Positions 31,900 to 40,084 of a DNA stretch of 49,043 nucleotides are shown piece by piece. The DNA comes from Pseudoflavonifractor capillosus. Lineage in GTDB: Bacteria; Bacillota; Clostridia; Oscillospirales; Oscillospiraceae. Positions within the stretch are counted from its first letter, which is position 1. Each line of letters starts with the position of its first letter. Below the pieces are notes generated by a model. It was not told where the DNA came from, made no database searches, and was given only the letters and a program-made list of their open reading frames with translations. The stretch covers positions 1 through 49,043 of the forward strand of contig NZ_JACJJE010000023.1 of the NCBI RefSeq assembly GCF_016899775.1. The letters run 5' to 3'. Position numbers and translations under genes: made by a program.

Positions 31900-33312
31900 A
31901 TGAGACGGCAGATTTTCTTCTTCCATATGGTGACCCTGATCCTGGCCCTGCTGACCCTTCTCACCGTAAGCGGCGGTGTGCTCCATCTGGTATTCCGCGC
32001 CTATCAGGACCAGGCGGTCCCGGCGGCGGACAGCCGCTCCGACCAGGTGCAGAGCACTCTGGCCAGCTGGCCGGAGGAGGCCAGAGACTGGTGGGAGCTG
32101 GATCAGAGCCTGGCAAAGCTGGACTACCGTCTGGCGGTGGAGCAGAACCACCAGGTAGTCTACTCCTCTCTCAACCGGTTTCAGGAGGACCTCTACAACC
32201 GCATCTTCGCCAACGCCTCCTGGCCGAAGTCCGGCACGCTGTCCCTCCAGGACCAGGGGGTCTTTATCGTGGGGCGCCGGTGCGGAGACGCGGTCCTGGT
32301 GGCCATGATGGAGCCCCAGACCCCTGAGATGTTCGGCCAGCAGCGCCCCCAGAATGAGGCGGCTCTCATCTCCTTCTCTGTCATCGGCCTGGCGGCCATC
32401 GCAGTTATCGGCGTCCTCAGCTTTCTGTTTACCCAGTACCAGGTCCGGCGGATTCTCAAGCCGGTGAACGCCATCATTCAGGCGGCTGGACGGGTGGAGC
32501 GGGGGGATCTGTCCACCCCTCTGGACTGCAAGGGGCCGGACGAGTTCTCCTCAGTATACGCCGCCTTCGAGCATATGCGGCGGCATCTGCTGGAGGAACA
32601 GAAGAAAAACGCCCGCTATGAGCAGGCCCGCACCGATCTGGTGGCGGGCATCTCCCACGACCTGCGCACCCCCCTTACCTCGGTGAAGGGCTATCTGAAG
32701 GGGATGCGGGACGGAGTGGCCAACACCCCGGAGAAGCGGGAGCAGTATCTGGACGTGGCCTATCGGAAGGCATGCGAGATGGAGCGTCTGCTCCAGCGGC
32801 TGTTCTACTTCTCCAAGCTGGAGACCGGAAACCTCCCGCTGTTTCTCAGTGACGCCGATCTGGGGGACTTTGTGGCCCAATTTGTCCGGGAGGCCCGGCA
32901 GGAGCTGGCCCCCTCCGGGGGCCAGGTGGCGCTGCGGGGGGCCCCCGCCCCCCACCCGGTTCGGATCGACCCGGAGCAGCTGCTGCGGGTGCTCAACAAT
33001 TTAAAGGACAATGCGGTGCGGTACTCCGGCGCCTCCCCCCTGGTGCTCACCCTCACCGTCTGGCGGCAGCGGGACCGGGAGTGCATCCGCTTTGCGGACA
33101 ACGGCCAGGGGGTGCCGGAGGACCAGCTCCCCCACCTGTTTGAACAGTTTTGGCGGGGGGACCAGGCCCGGAGCAGCCGGGGCGGCGAGGGCAGCGGCCT
33201 GGGGCTGTATATCGTCAAGCATATTGTCGAGGCCCACGGGGGCTCGATTCAGGCAAGAAACGACCACGGGCTGGTGTTTGAGATCGCCCTGCCCTGTGCG
33301 GCGGTGGAATAA
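31900..33312 (+). CDS. Two-component sensor histidine kinase
   Basis: About 470 residues, start ATG at 31900 with GGAGG 6 bp in front; the GTG at 31894 is too close to it. Two membrane helices (residues about 9-32 and 155-180) bracket an extracytoplasmic sensor of some 120 residues. HAMP domain, then the DHp motif GISHDLRTPLTSVKGYLKG with the phospho-His. The ATPase domain has LNNLKDNAVRYS (N box), FADNGQGVPEDQL (G1), FWRGDQARSSRGGEGSGLGL and IVKHIVEAHGG. Class I HK of the OmpR-partner type. The response regulator follows directly after its stop. The kinase-first order is less common than regulator-first. The stimulus is unknown; the LTA-synthase-like neighbour makes envelope stress a candidate. 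Confidence 0.95.
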   Translation: MRRQIFFFHMVTLILALLTLLTVSGGVLHLVFRAYQDQAVPAADSRSDQVQSTLASWPEEARDWWELDQSLAKLDYRLAVEQNHQVVYSSLNRFQEDLYNRIFANASWPKSGTLSLQDQGVFIVGRRCGDAVLVAMMEPQTPEMFGQQRPQNEAALISFSVIGLAAIAVIGVLSFLFTQYQVRRILKPVNAIIQAAGRVERGDLSTPLDCKGPDEFSSVYAAFEHMRRHLLEEQKKNARYEQARTDLVAGISHDLRTPLTSVKGYLKGMRDGVANTPEKREQYLDVAYRKACEMERLLQRLFYFSKLETGNLPLFLSDADLGDFVAQFVREARQELAPSGGQVALRGAPAPHPVRIDPEQLLRVLNNLKDNAVRYSGASPLVLTLTVWRQRDRECIRFADNGQGVPEDQLPHLFEQFWRGDQARSSRGGEGSGLGLYIVKHIVEAHGGSIQARNDHGLVFEIALPCAAVE

Positions 33313-34002
33313 ATGGCCAAAATCCTGATTGTGGAGGACGACGAGGAGATCGCCATGCTGGAGCGGGACTACCTGGAAATTGAGGGCTTTCAGGCCCAGG
33401 TGATCTCTGACGGCGGGGCGGCGGAGGAGGCCGCCCTCACCGGGGCCTACGATCTGATCCTGCTGGACCTGATGCTGCCGGGGCGCAGCGGCTATGAGGT
33501 GTGCCGCCGCATCCGGGACCAGGTGGACGTGCCCATTTTAATGGTCACCGCCCGCACCGAGTCGGTGGACAAAATCCGGGGGCTGGGCCTGGGGGCGGAC
33601 GACTACATCGGAAAACCCTTCGACCCGGCGGAGCTGGTGGCACGGGTCAAGTCCCACCTGAGCCGGTATCAGCGCCTCACCGGCGGCCGCGGGGAGGACG
33701 ACGGCGCCATCCAGGTGGGGGACCTGCGCATCCTCCCCCAGAGCTGGAAGGTCTTTAAAGGGGACCAGGAGATCAAGATGCCCAACCGTGAGTTCGCCCT
33801 GCTGAAGTTTCTGGCGGAAAACCCCAACATCGTATTCTCCAAAGAGCGCCTGTTTGAGACCATCTGGGGCTATGACTATGTGGGAGACAGCGCCACTGTC
33901 ACCGTCCATGTGGGGAGAATCCGGGACAAGATCGAGGACGACCCCGCCCATCCCAAAATCATCGAGACGGTGTGGGGGGCGGGCTACCGGCTGAACCGGT
34001 AA
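33313..34002 (+). CDS. OmpR/PhoB-family response regulator
   Basis: 229 residues. The receiver domain has ILIVEDDEEIA, DLILLDLMLPG (phospho-Asp), MVTART and the conserved Lys in IGKPFDP. The winged-helix DNA-binding domain contains EIKMPNREFALLKFLAENPN and VTVHVGRIRDKIEDDP, ending at VWGAGYRLNR. The ATG follows the kinase stop immediately (TAAATG), so the pair is cotranscribed and coupled. Confidence 0.96.
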   Translation: MAKILIVEDDEEIAMLERDYLEIEGFQAQVISDGGAAEEAALTGAYDLILLDLMLPGRSGYEVCRRIRDQVDVPILMVTARTESVDKIRGLGLGADDYIGKPFDPAELVARVKSHLSRYQRLTGGRGEDDGAIQVGDLRILPQSWKVFKGDQEIKMPNREFALLKFLAENPNIVFSKERLFETIWGYDYVGDSATVTVHVGRIRDKIEDDPAHPKIIETVWGAGYRLNR

Positions 34003-34059
34003 AACGGGCCAATCTGGCCGCTCTACGCAGCGTTTGTTGCTCCCTCCTCCCTCTGATGG

Positions 34060-34065
34060 TATACT
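34060..34065 (+). promoter_or_regulatory. Putative -10 box of the interrupted XRE gene
   Basis: TATACT 19 bp before the start codon; TTGCTC at 34037-34042 with a 17-bp spacer is a weak -35 match. Confidence 0.45.
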
Positions 34066-34083
34066 GTCTGGGAGGTGATGGGG

Positions 34084-34206
34084 ATGGACCGGCAAAAAAC
34101 CGGCGCGCTGATTGCGCAGATGCGGAAGGAGCGGGGACTTACCCAGCGGGAGCTGGCCGAGCAGCTGCACGTCTCCGACCGGGCGGTGAGCAAGTGGGAG
34201 CGTGGA
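34084..34206 (+). pseudogene. 5' part of an XRE-family regulator gene cut by the mobile element
   Basis: The ATG at 34084 follows GGAGG at 8 bp. It codes MDRQKTGALIAQMRKERG, then LTQRELAEQLHVSDRAVSKWERG, a typical Cro/CI helix-turn-helix. Immediately after KWERG the sequence enters the mobile element and reaches a stop within five codons. The remainder is at 42048-42695. Joining 34084-34206 to 42048-42695 gives one uninterrupted frame of 256 codons, ...KWERG-AGFPDVSMLVPLAEALGLSVLELLQGE. The truncated 46-residue product could still fold as an isolated DNA-binding domain, lacking its membrane part. Confidence 0.9.
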
Positions 34207-34226
34207 GTTTCCCAAAGTTAAAGATA
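34204..34226 (+). repeat. Left end / attL of the mobile element
   Basis: GGAG (34204-34207) is shared with the right junction. Inward lies GTTTCCCAAAGTTAAAGATA (34207-34226), the left arm of a 20-bp inverted repeat with two mismatches to the right arm. Confidence 0.85.
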
Positions 34227-34281
34227 CCACATCAATCCCACGCGGACTTTTGCTCAACCGATACAGCCGGAGGGCTGGATA

Positions 34282-34335
34282 ACAAGAAAAGGCGGTATGC
34301 GCCCCGTGGAGGGGTAGCGTACCGCCTTTTCTTGT
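34282..34335. terminator. Inward/outward hairpin near left end of element
   Basis: ACAAGAAAAGGCGGTA (34282-34297) pairs perfectly with TACCGCCTTTTCTTGT (34320-34335). It may insulate the element from host transcription. From here to 34985 no gene was found, only further structured repeats. Confidence 0.7.
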
Positions 34336-34810
34336 GGGGGTTTCCAAAGGGGGCAACGCCCCCATTTGGCACACGACTTTGCGAAGCAAAGTGTAGTGTG
34401 TTATACGCTCTGCCGGCGTTGCCGTGAAAATGCCGTTGCCGCCGGGGAGGGCAAGGGCATTTGACGCGGCAGGAAAGCAGGGCTTTGTTTGGGGCTGGTA
34501 AGCCGGAAACAAAGGGCTGATTTCAGCAGCAGACAGGGCGTATTATGAAAGCCCCCGTCCCTCGTCCTCCGCCCCCGGCCTATGGGACAAAAAGTCCCAA
34601 AGCTCTGGACACCGTGACCAGATGTGTGGCCACACTCCGGGAAAAGTAGCAGGACGGCAGGAAACCGTCAAGGCTGAAATGAATGGGCTGACGCCCGGCC
34701 TTGACCGTTCCCCGCCGCCCCGCTGGATGGGTGGACAAGGTGGCCAATCCCTAAAAGTGTTTGGCCGCACTCGTTCATTTTGGGGCCTTTCTTCTCCCAA
34801 AATTGAAATG

Positions 34811-34935
34811 GGCGGGAAAGCCCTAAAATGGCTTTCCCGCCTTGATTACCCATTAGCAAAGACGGGCGAGACTGTCAACGGCGGCGCTGAAAGCGCCGTT
34901 CATCTTGACCGTTGACTGGCTCGCCTGGCTTTGCT
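34811..34935 (+). repeat. Large palindromic structures in the element's left non-coding region
   Basis: GGCGGGAAAGCC/GGCTTTCCCGCC (34811-34841). Then comes a long imperfect hairpin from AGCAAAG (34855) through GGCGAG, GTCAACGG and AACGGCGGCGC/GCGCCGTT to GGCTTTGCT (34935). The nested symmetry over 80 bp could be a replication or transfer structure, or a strong terminator before the cargo promoter. Confidence 0.65.
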
Positions 34936-34985
34936 ACTGCCCGTAAGAGATGGAAAAACAAGATGGAAAACAAGGTTAAAAATGG

Positions 34986-35015
34986 TTGACAAGTCTATCG
35001 GATGTGTGTTATACT
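34986..35015 (+). promoter_or_regulatory. Promoter of the Mef-type cargo gene
   Basis: TTGACA (34986-34991), 18-bp spacer, TATACT (35010-35015). The transcript carries a leader of about 270 nt before the efflux gene. Confidence 0.75.
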
Positions 35016-35049
35016 GTGCGACAGTTTGAGATTGGAAGGAGGCTTACGT

Positions 35050-35070
35050 GTGTTAATTTGTGTACGCTAA
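35050..35070 (+). CDS. Putative leader peptide (MLICVR)
   Basis: Six-codon frame GTG TTA ATT TGT GTA CGC TAA with an optimal ribosome site, AAGGAGG (35036-35042), 7 bp in front. It is followed by three hairpin/T-run sites before the efflux gene. Known macrolide and ribosome-protection resistance genes are often controlled by drug-induced stalling on such peptides; here this is inferred from layout only. Confidence 0.5.
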   Translation: MLICVR

Positions 35071-35095
35071 TAAGCAATAAAAAGTAGAAGTACCT

Positions 35096-35247
35096 TTCCA
35101 CATGATGGTGGGCTTTTTTTGCGTGCGTATGCAAAGGAACACGTAGGTTTGACACGAGCAGTCTTTGAACTGTATCGTGGTGTTTTTTCGTGCTTTGTTG
35201 TTATGCAGGCGTCTGCCCTCTCTGTGGGACAACGCCTGCTTTTTATT
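35096..35247 (+). promoter_or_regulatory. Leader attenuator region with serial terminators
   Basis: Three T-runs follow hairpins: a weak CCAC/GTGG stem then TTTTTTT (35114-35120); CACGA-G-CAGT / ACTG-TA-TCGTG (35153-35179) then TTTTTT; and GCAGGCG / CGCCTGC (35205-35239) then TTTTTATT. Serial terminators between a promoter and a resistance-type gene point to induction by antitermination. Confidence 0.6.
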
Positions 35248-35290
35248 GCAGAAACAAAGGAACAATGCAATAAAAAAGGAGGTTCGCATT

Positions 35291-36511
35291 ATGACCCAAA
35301 ACAACAATTCATGGAGAAAAACTTATTTTACACTTCTTGCCGGACAAGCAATATCCTTTATTAGCAGCGGTATTTTGCAAATGGCCATTATCTTTTATTT
35401 GGTTGCGAAAACTAATTCTGCAATCATATTGACGGCGGCAACACTGATTGGATTTTTGCCGCAAGCCTGTTTAGGCCCGTTTGCAGGTGCTTTTGTTGAC
35501 CGGCACAGCCGTAAAAGCGTAATGATTGGTGCGGATTTGATAATTGCCGCCGCTGGCGGTATTCTGGCGCTGGTGGCGTTTTACATGGAATTGCCCGTAT
35601 GGTCTATTATGGTTGTCCTGTTAATCCGAAGTGCGGGAACTGCTTTTCATTCTCCAGCATTCAGCGCAGCAACACCTATGATTGTGCCAAAAGAGGAACT
35701 TACAAAATGCGCTGGTTACACGCAGACCATGCAAGCAGTAAGTGCGATTATCAGTCCAGCTGCCGCAGCGTTTTTATATGCTGTTTGGCCTCTTAATGCA
35801 ATTATATTGTTAGATATTGTGGGTGCAATCCTTGCCTGTGTGACTGTTGCGATTTCGTCCATACCAACGCCTGAACTATGTCCAGAAACGAAAAGACAAC
35901 AGTTTTTACAGGATATGAAAGAGGGGTATGTGGTATTAAAGCAAAACAGGGGCCTCTTTGCTCTGCTCTGGATTGGTGTAATTTATATGTTCTTTTATAT
36001 GCCAATCAGTACGCTTTTTCCTCTCATCTGTATGTCATACTTCAAAGGAACACCGGCCCATGCCTCTGCCGCTGAAATTGCTTTTGCGGTTGGTATGCTG
36101 CTTGGCGGAGTCATTCTGAGCATTTGGGGCGGTTTTAAGAAACGGCGGTACACCATCGGTCTTTCCGTTCTCCTGATGGGCGTTAGCAATATGCTCTCCG
36201 GGCTTTTGCCGCCAGACGCATTTCTTGTCTTTGTTGTGTGCTGTACTGTTATGGGAATTTCCGCTCCATTTTACGGTGTGCAAAATGCGATTTTTCAAGA
36301 AACGGTCAAACCAGAATATCTGGGGAGAGTTTTTTCTCTACTGACAAGCGCCGCTTCCCTCGCCATGCCGTTTGGCCTTGTCATTTCCGGGCCTCTGGCG
36401 GAGCGGCTGGGAGTTGAGAAATGGTTTGTCATTTGCGGAATTGGCATTATCATCGTTGCGCTTGCCGTATTTTTACTACCCGGTTTGAGAGAGATTGACA
36501 ATACGCAATAA
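35291..36511 (+). CDS. mef: Mef-type MFS efflux transporter
   Basis: 406 residues, 12 membrane helices expected, the size of Mef(A)/Mef(E). The start at 35291 (MTQNNNSWRKTYFTLLAGQA) follows AAGGAGG; longer in-frame starts lie in the leader. Strong Mef resemblance by eye: ILQMAIIFYLVAKTNSA, GFLPQACLGPFAGAFVDRH, MIGADLIIAAAGG, MELPVWSIMVVLLIRSAGTA, LTKCAGYTQ, and KPEYLGRVFSLL near the end. Mef proteins export 14- and 15-membered macrolides by proton antiport; the substrate of this one is unproven. No msr(D)-like ABC-F gene follows, unlike the classical mef-msr pair. Confidence 0.88.
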   Translation: MTQNNNSWRKTYFTLLAGQAISFISSGILQMAIIFYLVAKTNSAIILTAATLIGFLPQACLGPFAGAFVDRHSRKSVMIGADLIIAAAGGILALVAFYMELPVWSIMVVLLIRSAGTAFHSPAFSAATPMIVPKEELTKCAGYTQTMQAVSAIISPAAAAFLYAVWPLNAIILLDIVGAILACVTVAISSIPTPELCPETKRQQFLQDMKEGYVVLKQNRGLFALLWIGVIYMFFYMPISTLFPLICMSYFKGTPAHASAAEIAFAVGMLLGGVILSIWGGFKKRRYTIGLSVLLMGVSNMLSGLLPPDAFLVFVVCCTVMGISAPFYGVQNAIFQETVKPEYLGRVFSLLTSAASLAMPFGLVISGPLAERLGVEKWFVICGIGIIIVALAVFLLPGLREIDNTQ

Positions 36512-36540
36512 TCAACTGCACCTTTTTCTATTACTAAACA

Positions 36541-36593
36541 AAATGCCTGGATGGTGGTTCTGAAAAACCAGAACCGCCGTTCAGGCATTTTTT
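36541..36593. terminator. Bidirectional terminator between mef and XRE genes
   Basis: AAATGCCTG...GGTTCTG / CAGAACC...CAGGCATTT with flanking A- and T-runs. It serves the convergent genes ending at 36511 and 36592. Confidence 0.85.
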
Positions 36594-37392
36594 ATCTTCG
36601 TCCTCTCTGCGGTTTTGGATTCTTCAGCAAGTCGGATTTTTCCGCAATCTTTTTCAGCCACTTCCGTTCTTCTACTGACAGCTTCCTAAAATTCAGCTTG
36701 AGCCGTTTGCAGATAAACGCCAAGTACGCTTGTTCCGTGTCGCTGTCCTGGCTGACGATTTCACCAGCAGTTTCCAGCATTTCTTTTAGCGGGTTATCCT
36801 CTGGGACGCTGAAAAAATCGTCCTTGTGTGTTTCCCGCAGAGCAAGGGCAATCCCGTTTATGTCCCGTTGTATCACATAGCGGCAAAACTCGTCCTCATC
36901 AATATGGGCGGTGATAAGCTGTCTTAACTGCGTATCACTCATGCCAGGATTATGCTTTTTTATAACAGTTGCGCTCATCGTGTCCACTATGGCGTTTGCA
37001 CCCTGCGCCTGTTTCAGTGCCGTTCCGTTCACATAGATTTCAAGGTCAGCCATCAGCCGGGGGAAATCCGGGTGCGCCGCCAGCTCACACAGCAGGGTAT
37101 TGTCTATCCTCCCGCTTTTCAGCAGGTCAATCATTTCATCACTCAAACGCAGGTCTGCAAGATCGGCGTTTGGGTGATTTTTCATTTCAGACAGCCCCAG
37201 CAGATAATCAGCGGTCACACCGTAAAACTTCGCCAGCCGGATAAGGGCATAGTGGCTGATGTCCTTGAAGTCTTCCGTTTCGTAACTGCCCAGCGCAGAC
37301 TTGGAAAGCCCGGTCTGCTCCGCAAGCTGCCCCAGCGTCAAGCCACGCTCCACACGTAGGTCTTTTAATCGCTCTTGTATGGATAAAGACAT
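36592..37392 (-). CDS. XRE-family transcriptional regulator of the element
   Basis: 266 residues. The start at 37392 (MSLSIQERLKDLRVERG) follows AAGGAGG; the GTG at 37398 is too close to it. N-terminal helix-turn-helix: LTLGQLAEQTGLSKSALGSYE, with a second part FYGVTADYLLGL typical of this family. The longer C-terminal half is helical without a known sensor domain. Probably controls functions of the element. A 14-bp inverted repeat lies 34 bp upstream of the start and may be its operator. Confidence 0.88.
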   Translation of the reverse strand: MSLSIQERLKDLRVERGLTLGQLAEQTGLSKSALGSYETEDFKDISHYALIRLAKFYGVTADYLLGLSEMKNHPNADLADLRLSDEMIDLLKSGRIDNTLLCELAAHPDFPRLMADLEIYVNGTALKQAQGANAIVDTMSATVIKKHNPGMSDTQLRQLITAHIDEDEFCRYVIQRDINGIALALRETHKDDFFSVPEDNPLKEMLETAGEIVSQDSDTEQAYLAFICKRLKLNFRKLSVEERKWLKKIAEKSDLLKNPKPQRGRR

Positions 37393-37425
37393 ATTCACCC
37401 TCCTTGCTAGCTCAACGAAAGAGAA

Positions 37426-37462
37426 GCCGTTATGCTATGTACTATGCTCATAGCATAACGGC
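37426..37462 (-). promoter_or_regulatory. Perfect 14-bp inverted repeat, probable operator of the element's XRE regulator
   Basis: GCCGTTATGCTATG (37426-37439) and CATAGCATAACGGC (37449-37462) around a 9-bp centre with further TATGCT repeats. It lies between the XRE start and the small upstream gene. It is not followed by a T-run in either direction, so operator is preferred over terminator. Confidence 0.65.
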
Positions 37463-37470
37463 ATAGGCAT

Positions 37471-37734
37471 TTACAGTTTTATTTTACCATTTGCTACATC
37501 TTCACGAAATTTATCAACAAGCTTCGCTGTCAGCTTGGATTTACCGTAGTGTTCAAGTACAAAAGTACGATAACTTTTTCCATCTACAAGCACATCACTT
37601 TTTCTGGTCAACAACCAATTTCCGTTACCTCCTCCCTGTTCTCTAATATTCCAGTCTTTCCCATATCTTTTATAGATTTCATCTTTTTTACCTTGAACAG
37701 ACATTGATTCGCTTGGAATATAAACAATTTGCAT
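37471..37734 (-). CDS. Hypothetical protein of the element (87 aa)
   Basis: Small basic protein (MQIVYIPSESMSVQGKKDEI, later WNIREQGGGNGNWLLTRKSD and FVLEHYGKSKLTAKLVDKF), AT-rich, preceded by AAAGGAGGAG. Same strand as the XRE gene, and possibly transcribed with it. No family recognised. The 228 bp beyond its start (37735-37962) hold only its leader and that of the next gene. Confidence 0.7.
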   Translation of the reverse strand: MQIVYIPSESMSVQGKKDEIYKRYGKDWNIREQGGGNGNWLLTRKSDVLVDGKSYRTFVLEHYGKSKLTAKLVDKFREDVANGKIKL

Positions 37735-37962
37735 AATAGCTCCTCCTTTATTTTGTGCAAGAAGACCAGAAACCTGAATTTGTCTTTTATCTTTTTTTGA
37801 TTATATCACAAATCCGAGAGCGTGGAAATAGGGAGTTTTTCAGGCTGATTTCCTACCTCTTGGATATACGGCACAGGCGGTCAAAAAGGTGTAGACTTGG
37901 GATAGTTCATCGATGGACAAGCACCTTGGAAACAGAACACGCCAAAGAAAACGGAGGGACGC

Positions 37963-38376
37963 ATGAGCAAAAGACCCTATCAACACCTGCCGCCGCTGGA
38001 ACACAGGCCGGACGGCTCCCCCTACCGCATAACCCCGCCCCAGAAGAGACGAGCCAGCGGCCTGATACGCCGGGAGTGCTGCAACTGCGAGGACGGAAAC
38101 TGCCTTGCGCTGGACGATGGCGACACCTGCGCCTGTCCGCAGATGATTTCGTTCTCCGTCTGCTGCAAGTGGTTCCGCTGGGCGGTCTTGCCGCTGGACA
38201 GGACGCTGGAAGCGGAGATTTACCGGGACAGGGACTTGAAACGCTGTGCGGAGTGCGGCGGTGTGTTCGTCCCGAAGTCCAACCGGGGCAAATACTGCCC
38301 GGACTGCGCCGCCAGAGTTCACAGGCGGCAGAAAACAGAAAGTGAACGGAAAAGGAGGTCTGCTGTGGACAGTTAA
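37963..38376 (+). CDS. Cysteine-rich VLP protein
   Basis: 137 residues. N-terminal basic region, then CCNCEDGNCLALDDGDTCACPQ, ISFSVCCKWFRWAVLPLD, and a zinc-ribbon-like C-terminal part CAECGGVFVPKSNRGKYCPDC. The V-L-P after the second Cys group gives the family its name (Cys-rich VLP domain, common in mobilizable elements of Firmicutes). Function unknown. The ribosome site is CGGAGGGA. Confidence 0.85.
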   Translation: MSKRPYQHLPPLEHRPDGSPYRITPPQKRRASGLIRRECCNCEDGNCLALDDGDTCACPQMISFSVCCKWFRWAVLPLDRTLEAEIYRDRDLKRCAECGGVFVPKSNRGKYCPDCAARVHRRQKTESERKRRSAVDS

Positions 38377-38487
38377 GAGCGGGAAAAGCCTTGATTTGCA
38401 AGGCTCCGCAAGCCCTCAACCGGGGCGGCTGGTATCATTTATCATTCGCCCCGGAAAACGGGCCTCTAACCGTCCACAAAACACGCT

Positions 38488-38883
38488 ATGACAAACACGA
38501 TTTATATTCACCAGCCGGAAAAGGCGTTCAGTTTCACCCGGCTCCCCAATTTCCTTTTTGAAGCACCCACATTCCAGCCCTTGAGCAACGAAGCGAAGGT
38601 GCTGTATGCCTTTGTCCTGCGCCGGGCGGAGTTGTCCCGGAAGAACGGCTGGGCGGACGAGTACGGGCGGGTCTACCTGTACTACCCCATCTGCGAGGTG
38701 GTCGCTTTGCTCCGCTGCGGGCGGCAGAAAGCGGTCAACACCCTGCGGGAGTTGCAGTATGCGGGGCTGGTGGAAATCCAGAAACAGGGCTGTGGAAAAC
38801 CCAACCGCATTTACCCGAAATCCTATGAAGCGGTTCCAAACACCGACTTCAAGAAATCCGGTTATGGTACGCCGGAGGGCTGA
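38488..38883 (+). CDS. RepA_N-type replication initiator protein A
   Basis: 131 residues. FTRLPNFLFEAPTFQPLSNE then AKVLYAFVLRRAELSRKNGW is the signature of the RepA N-terminal domain, a winged helix that binds origin DNA in Firmicute plasmids. The protein stops after this domain, so it is the short form found in integrative elements. It may support replication of the excised circle or act as a regulator. Confidence 0.88.
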   Translation: MTNTIYIHQPEKAFSFTRLPNFLFEAPTFQPLSNEAKVLYAFVLRRAELSRKNGWADEYGRVYLYYPICEVVALLRCGRQKAVNTLRELQYAGLVEIQKQGCGKPNRIYPKSYEAVPNTDFKKSGYGTPEG

Positions 38884-38991
38884 AAACCGTACTTGGCGAG
38901 TACGAAAATCAATCCTCTTGAAGTACGGAAATCTGACGGTATATAGAAATACAAAGATTAAAAAGATTTATTTATATTCTATCCATTCCAA

Positions 38992-39045
38992 TCCTATCCG
39001 AGCTAATTTCTGCGGGATTTTCCCTGTGGAAAACCCCGGATAGGA
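38992..39045 (+). other. oriT-like nested inverted repeat
   Basis: TCCTATCCG (38992-39000) and CGGATAGGA (39037-39045) enclose GGGATTTTCC / GGAAAACCCC (39014-39037), ending 22 bp before the relaxase start. MobV relaxases act at inverted repeats just upstream of their gene, so this is the best oriT candidate. Confidence 0.6.
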
Positions 39046-39067
39046 AAGGAATGGGGAAAGGAGCAGA

Positions 39068-40012
39068 ATGGCACAACACGCAATTTTGCGGTTTGAGAAG
39101 CACAAGGGCAACCCGGCAAGGCCGCTGGAAGCCCATCACGAAAGACAGAAAGAACAATACGCCAGCAACCCCGACATTGACACAAGCCGGAGCAAGTACA
39201 ACTTTCATATCGTCAAGCCAGAGGGCAGGTACTATCATTTCATTCAAAACCGCATTGAACAGGCCGGGTGCCGAACCCGCAAGGACAGCACACGGTTTGT
39301 CGATACGCTGGTAACTGCCAGCCCGGAGTTTTTCAAGGGGAAATCCCCAAAGGAGATACAGGCGTTTTTCCAGAGGGCGGCGGACTTCCTCATTGGCCGG
39401 GTAGGACGGGAAAATATCGTGTCGGCGGTGGTACACATGGACGAGAAAACGCCCCACCTGCATTTGACCTTTGTTCCGCTGACAAAGGACAACCGCCTGT
39501 GTGCAAAGGAGATTATCGGCAACCGGGCAAACCTGACGAAGTGGCAGGACGATTTTCACGCCTATATGGTGGAGAAATATCCTGACTTGGAGCGTGGGGA
39601 GAGCGCCAGCAGGACAGGCCGGAAGCATATCCCCACCCGGCTTTTCAAACAGGCGGTTTCCCTCTCCCGGCAGGCAAGAGCCATTGAAGCCACACTGGAC
39701 GGCATTAACCCGCTGAACGCCGGAAAGAAAAAAGAGGAAGCCCTCTCCATGCTGAAAAAGTGGTTCCCGCAGATGGAGAATTTCTCCGGGCAGTTGAAAA
39801 AGTACAAGGTCACAATCAATGACCTGCTGGCGGAGAATGAGAAGTTGGAAGCAAGGGCAAAGGCCAGCGAAAAAGGAAAGATGAAAGATACGATGGAACG
39901 GGCAAAGCTGAAAAGCGAACTGGACAATTTACAGCGGCTGGTTGACCGTATCCCGCCGGATATACTGGCGGAACTGAAACGTCAGCAGCGGCACACGGTA
40001 AAGGAAAGGTGA
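39068..40012 (+). CDS. MobV-family relaxase (Mob/Pre, MobA/MobL-like)
   Basis: 314 residues. It nicks oriT and leads single-stranded DNA transfer when a helper conjugation system is present. N-terminal AQHAILRFEKHKGNPARPLEAHHER, then the Mob motif VVHMDEKTPHLHLTFVPL with the His-rich metal site, and a C-terminal coiled coil (residues about 255-300). The start follows AAAGGAG. Equivalent in position to TnpZ of Tn4451-like elements. Confidence 0.92.
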   Translation: MAQHAILRFEKHKGNPARPLEAHHERQKEQYASNPDIDTSRSKYNFHIVKPEGRYYHFIQNRIEQAGCRTRKDSTRFVDTLVTASPEFFKGKSPKEIQAFFQRAADFLIGRVGRENIVSAVVHMDEKTPHLHLTFVPLTKDNRLCAKEIIGNRANLTKWQDDFHAYMVEKYPDLERGESASRTGRKHIPTRLFKQAVSLSRQARAIEATLDGINPLNAGKKKEEALSMLKKWFPQMENFSGQLKKYKVTINDLLAENEKLEARAKASEKGKMKDTMERAKLKSELDNLQRLVDRIPPDILAELKRQQRHTVKER

Positions 40013-40084
40013 TAGATATAAGCAGAAATTTTCGCCGCCTCTGTGCGGCATTGTACCTTGAAAACTGAATATGGAGGACACTGG

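Noticed and set aside
36541-36593. Operator between mef and XRE genes
   Set aside because: The long palindrome has A- and T-runs on both sides and separates convergent genes, so bidirectional terminator is the better explanation.
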